A DNA stretch of 8,722 nt from Candidatus Neomicrothrix sp. UBA4542 (lineage in GTDB: Bacteria; Actinomycetota; Acidimicrobiia; Acidimicrobiales; Poriferisodalaceae). The stretch's first letter is position 1, and each line of letters starts with the position of its first letter. Below the pieces are notes generated by a model. It was not told where the DNA came from. It searched no databases and saw only the letters and a list, made by a program, of their open reading frames with translations. Location of the stretch: the NCBI GenBank assembly GCA_002388005.1, contig DGLO01000009.1, forward strand, positions 14,506-23,227. The letters run 5' to 3'. This document shows positions 6,546 to 8,722 of the stretch, one piece after another. Made by a program: the position numbers and the translations under genes.

Positions 6546-6573
6546 TTGCGGTCGAACCCCCAGCTACACGGAT

Positions 6574-6903
6574 CTAATCCTTCGGTGTGGTTGAACTCTC
6601 AGACTTAGAGGGTTTTTCAGCTGGCGTGTCAGAGCTGCTGCCTTTATCTGCCTCGCTGGCACCAGAAGTTTTATTAGAACCTTCGGCGCTTGAACTATCT
6701 GACGATTTGCTTACCTCGTCCGACCGACTGTCATTTTTGTAAAACCCGGTGCCCTTAAACGCGATGCCGACACTGCCGAACACCTTCTTGACTTGGCCGC
6801 CACAGTCCTGATCAGGACATAGGGCTACCGGATCGTCGGTGAACGATTGACGTAACTCGAACTGGACATCACAGCTCGTGCACCGATATTGGTAGGTAGG
6901 CAT
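6574..6903 (-). CDS. FmdB-family zinc-ribbon protein with serine-rich tail
   Basis: A 109-residue soluble protein. Residues 1-57 form the conserved FmdB head beginning MPTYQYRC, with C8 and C11 as the first zinc knuckle and C29 and C34 as the second, then KKVFGSVGIAFKGTGFY (39-55), a block characteristic of the family. Residues 58-109 are low-complexity, rich in Ser, Lys, Glu and Asp, and probably disordered; the family is named for this CxxC-CxxC-SSSS layout. The second knuckle reads CPDQDC, two residues longer than the usual CxxC. FmdB was named as a putative regulator of formamidase/amidase genes in Methylophilus, but the general role is unknown. ATG at 6903 has AGGAG at 6920-6916, 12 bases ahead, and a TACAAT box further upstream. 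It converges on uppP and diverges from moeA. The family call is firm; the function is not established. Confidence 0.9.
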   Translation of the reverse strand: MPTYQYRCTSCDVQFELRQSFTDDPVALCPDQDCGGQVKKVFGSVGIAFKGTGFYKNDSRSDEVSKSSDSSSAEGSNKTSGASEADKGSSSDTPAEKPSKSESSTTPKD

Positions 6904-6943
6904 CTCGGTGGGTTACTCCTAGGCGGTCTGAAGGCCGACGAAA

Positions 6944-6949
6944 ATTGTA
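6944..6949 (-). promoter_or_regulatory. -10 box TACAAT for fmdB
   Basis: On the minus strand TACAAT (5 of 6 to TATAAT) lies 40 bases before the fmdB ATG, giving a leader of about 33 bases that contains AGGAG at 6920-6916. No convincing -35 is visible 16-18 bases upstream. No comparable box was found for moeA on the plus strand of the same 98-base divergent gap. Confidence 0.45.
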
Positions 6950-7001
6950 GCGACGAGACGCAAAGGCGACACATAGGACGCAGTAAAGGCGTCGACATTG
7001 G

Positions 7002-8216
7002 ATGACCGCTAGATTCCCGCTCATGATTCCGTTTGAAGATGCCCGAACGTATGTCTTGGCTCGTTGTACCCGTCGCGCGCCGACCCTCACACCCGTATCG
7101 GACGCACTTGGGTTGGTCACTGCGGTTGAAGTAATCGCGCAGGAGTCAATTCCACCATTCGCCAACACGGCGATGGACGGCTTCGCCGTCCGATCGTCTG
7201 ACGTGGCGACGGTCCCGGTTCAACTCCGAATTATCGAAACGATCGCGGCAGGTCATGCCCCCGAACGGGCAGTAGGACACGGTGAAGCCAGCCGTATCAT
7301 GACGGGAGCACCGATCCCCGCCGGAGCGGATGCCGTCGTCATGGTCGAAAAGACTTCAGTAAGTGCTGACGTTGTGACAGTCGAAGCCGCTGTAGGAGAG
7401 GGGCACCACATACGTCCCGCTGGTGATGACGTCAACCTCGGCGACCTGGTATTTGCTGAAAGCACGGTCCTTACAGCGGGACATCTAGGAGTCCTTTGCA
7501 GCTTAGGCATGAATGAGATCGAGACTTATCCTCGTTTACGAGTGGGAGTTATATCCACTGGTGATGAACTGGTGGACGACGGTGGTGTTCTTGCGCCCGG
7601 CCAGATACGTGACTCAAACCGACGAACCCTCATTTCTCTTTTGACGACCGACGGATTTGTTGCCGTTGACCTTGGCCTCGTCCACGATGAAGAAGCGGCT
7701 ATCGAATTAGCGTTACTGCGCGGCGCAGATCAATGCGATGCGATTGTGACATCGGGCGGTGTGAGCATGGGGGACTTTGACTACGTCAAAGCGGTGCTGG
7801 ATCGGGTCGGTGATATGCGATGGATGCAAATCGCTATCAAACCGGCGAAACCCCTCGCCTTCGGCACCATTGGCGAGACGCCGGTTTTCGGTCTTCCCGG
7901 TAACCCGGTTTCGTCGATGGTGTCATACGAACTATTCGCCCGACCAGGACTACGAGCGATGATGGGTGTTCCCGATCCAATTCGAACTGCAATCCAAGGA
8001 GTCGCTGCTGAACCGTTGGCGCGACGTCCTGATGGAAAGACCCATTTCTCGCGGGTGTCAGCTAGCCACGAAGACGGCAGGGTCGTCATTCGTTCTGTAG
8101 CAGGTCAGGGTTCACACATGTTGACGTCGATGGCCCGATCGAACGCGTTAGCTGTACTTCCCGATGGGGATGGATATGTAGAAGGCGATGCCGTTGAAGT
8201 TCTGCTGCTCAACTGA
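7002..8216 (+). CDS. moeA: molybdopterin molybdenumtransferase MoeA
   Basis: A 404-residue cytoplasmic protein of normal MoeA length. It inserts molybdate into adenylated molybdopterin with release of AMP, the last common step of molybdenum cofactor synthesis. Family blocks occur in order: PPFANTAMDGFAVRS (51-65), GEASRIMTGAPIPAGADAVV (94-113), IRPAGDDV (137-144), GVISTGDELV (182-191), GQIRDSNRRTL (200-210), TSGGVSMGDFDYV (250-262) with the MoCF-type GGVSMGD, IKPAKPLAFG (279-288) and GLPGNPVSSMVSYELF (297-312). The C-terminal domain IV ends with SHMLTSMARSNALAVLP (371-387), also typical. The ATG at 7002 is taken as start; the ATG at 7023 (MIPFEDA) gives an equally normal N-terminus and cannot be excluded, since neither has a clear ribosome site. 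moaA follows 56 bases later on the same strand. Nothing is truncated. Confidence 0.95.
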   Translation: MTARFPLMIPFEDARTYVLARCTRRAPTLTPVSDALGLVTAVEVIAQESIPPFANTAMDGFAVRSSDVATVPVQLRIIETIAAGHAPERAVGHGEASRIMTGAPIPAGADAVVMVEKTSVSADVVTVEAAVGEGHHIRPAGDDVNLGDLVFAESTVLTAGHLGVLCSLGMNEIETYPRLRVGVISTGDELVDDGGVLAPGQIRDSNRRTLISLLTTDGFVAVDLGLVHDEEAAIELALLRGADQCDAIVTSGGVSMGDFDYVKAVLDRVGDMRWMQIAIKPAKPLAFGTIGETPVFGLPGNPVSSMVSYELFARPGLRAMMGVPDPIRTAIQGVAAEPLARRPDGKTHFSRVSASHEDGRVVIRSVAGQGSHMLTSMARSNALAVLPDGDGYVEGDAVEVLLLN

Positions 8217-8257
8217 TCGAACAACTCCTTCGATAGGTACAAGCGGCCGGGCGTCGC

Positions 8258-8263
8258 TACGCT
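8258..8263 (+). promoter_or_regulatory. candidate -10 box (TACGCT) for moaA
   Basis: TACGCT fits TANNNT and lies 9 bases before the moaA ATG at 8273, close to the spacing of a leaderless start. A GAAGAA at 8265-8270 overlaps the spacer and is too close to the ATG to be a good ribosome site. This suggests that moaA can be transcribed apart from moeA. No clear -35 is visible and no molybdenum-cofactor riboswitch could fit in the 56-base gap. Confidence 0.4.
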
Positions 8264-8272
8264 TGAAGAATC

Positions 8273-8722
8273 ATGGGTGAGAACACGGACAGAGGTGACT
8301 TAGTCGACCCCTTTGGTCGGGTTGTGCGCGATCTCCGCATCTCTGTCACCGATCGATGCAATTTCCGCTGCCAGTACTGCATGCCGGCCGAGGGGATGCA
8401 ATGGCTCCCCAGAGAGGAGATTCTCTCATTTGAAGAGATCGAACGCTTCGCCCGCATCTGTGTCGATCGATTTGGATTCAACGGAATCCGACTAACGGGG
8501 GGAGAACCACTTGTCAGGGCCCATCTTCCTGAACTCGTGGAGCGCTTAGCCCGTCTGGAAGTGGATATCGCTCTGACTACAAATGGTGCGACTCTTCGCC
8601 TTCACGCGACCGCTCTTGCTGCCGCGGGGCTCAAACGAATCAACATCAGTCTTGATTCCCTCCGCCGAGAGCGGTTTCTGGAGCTGACGCGACGCGACGA
8701 GCTAGACCGGGTACTAGACGGC
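8273..8722 (+). CDS. moaA: GTP 3',8-cyclase MoaA, N-terminal part
   Basis: The first 150 codons of a gene that runs off the right edge; the full protein is usually about 330 residues. This radical SAM enzyme converts GTP to 3',8-cyclo-GTP, the first step of molybdenum cofactor synthesis. The N-terminal 4Fe-4S motif CxxxCxxC is present as C29, C33 and C36 in TDRCNFRCQYCMP (26-38). The family stretch DPFGRVVRDLRIS (12-24), LTGGEPLVR (74-82), ALTTNGATL (99-107) and RINISLDSL (120-128) all follow in the expected order and spacing. The C-terminal second cluster lies beyond the window. The ATG at 8273 gives the usual short lead before DPFGR, and a TACGCT box lies 9 bases upstream. It follows moeA on the same strand, forming a molybdenum cofactor gene group. 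The identification is firm. Confidence 0.95.
   Translation, partial: MGENTDRGDLVDPFGRVVRDLRISVTDRCNFRCQYCMPAEGMQWLPREEILSFEEIERFARICVDRFGFNGIRLTGGEPLVRAHLPELVERLARLEVDIALTTNGATLRLHATALAAAGLKRINISLDSLRRERFLELTRRDELDRVLDG

Noticed and set aside
6317..6577. An 86-codon plus-strand frame running from uppP into the gap before fmdB, with an early CPDCGR motif
   Set aside because: The apparent zinc knuckle is a single CxxC produced by the shifted uppP frame; there is no second pair and most of the frame overlaps uppP coding sequence.
6869..7168. A 99-codon minus-strand frame over the fmdB-moeA gap
   Set aside because: It overlaps the fmdB start and the moeA 5' end antisense, lacks any recognisable family motif and has no ribosome site.
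8217..8272. Possible molybdenum-cofactor riboswitch before moaA
   Set aside because: The gap is only 56 bases, too short for that riboswitch, and no matching multi-helix structure was seen.

Overview
The window looks like ordinary chromosome from a bacterium, most likely an Actinomycetota of moderate GC (mid-50s % by eye), possibly Acidimicrobiia-like. That placement is inference. It rests on several GTG/TTG starts, few strong Shine-Dalgarno sequences, two TANNNT boxes placed 7-9 bases before a start codon (as in actinobacterial leaderless transcripts), and an FmdB protein with the serine-rich tail common in that phylum. I see no tRNA, rRNA, CRISPR, insertion sequence, integrase or phage gene.

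Left part (1-1995, minus strand). Reading right to left there is a membrane protein of the flippase-like LPG_synthase_TM family, a PAP2-type integral membrane phosphatase/transferase whose GTG start overlaps the preceding stop by 4 bases, a short gap with a stem-loop, and the first 53 codons of dxs (DXP synthase, isoprenoid precursor supply). This could be a lipid or lipid-carrier group. A 109-base divergent intergenic region holding a 17-base near-palindrome separates it from the rest.

Middle part (2105-6476, plus strand). tldD and tldE/pmbA overlap by 4 bases (TTGA) and encode the two subunits of the TldD/TldE metalloprotease; only TldD carries HExxxH. A PHP-domain metal-dependent phosphoesterase follows, probably with its own leaderless-type promoter, then uppP (undecaprenyl-diphosphatase, lipid carrier recycling for cell wall synthesis).

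Right part (6574-8722). fmdB (minus strand) converges on uppP across a 97-base gap with two hairpins and diverges from moeA. moeA and moaA (plus strand, moaA cut by the window end) are the late (molybdate insertion) and first (GTP cyclisation) steps of molybdenum cofactor synthesis.

The genes are recognisable families with intact catalytic motifs, and I found no convincing undescribed system. The most useful second looks are the leaderless-type starts, the inverted repeats in the gaps, the lipid-carrier gene grouping, a stretched zinc knuckle in FmdB, and a local excess of the palindrome CGATCG.
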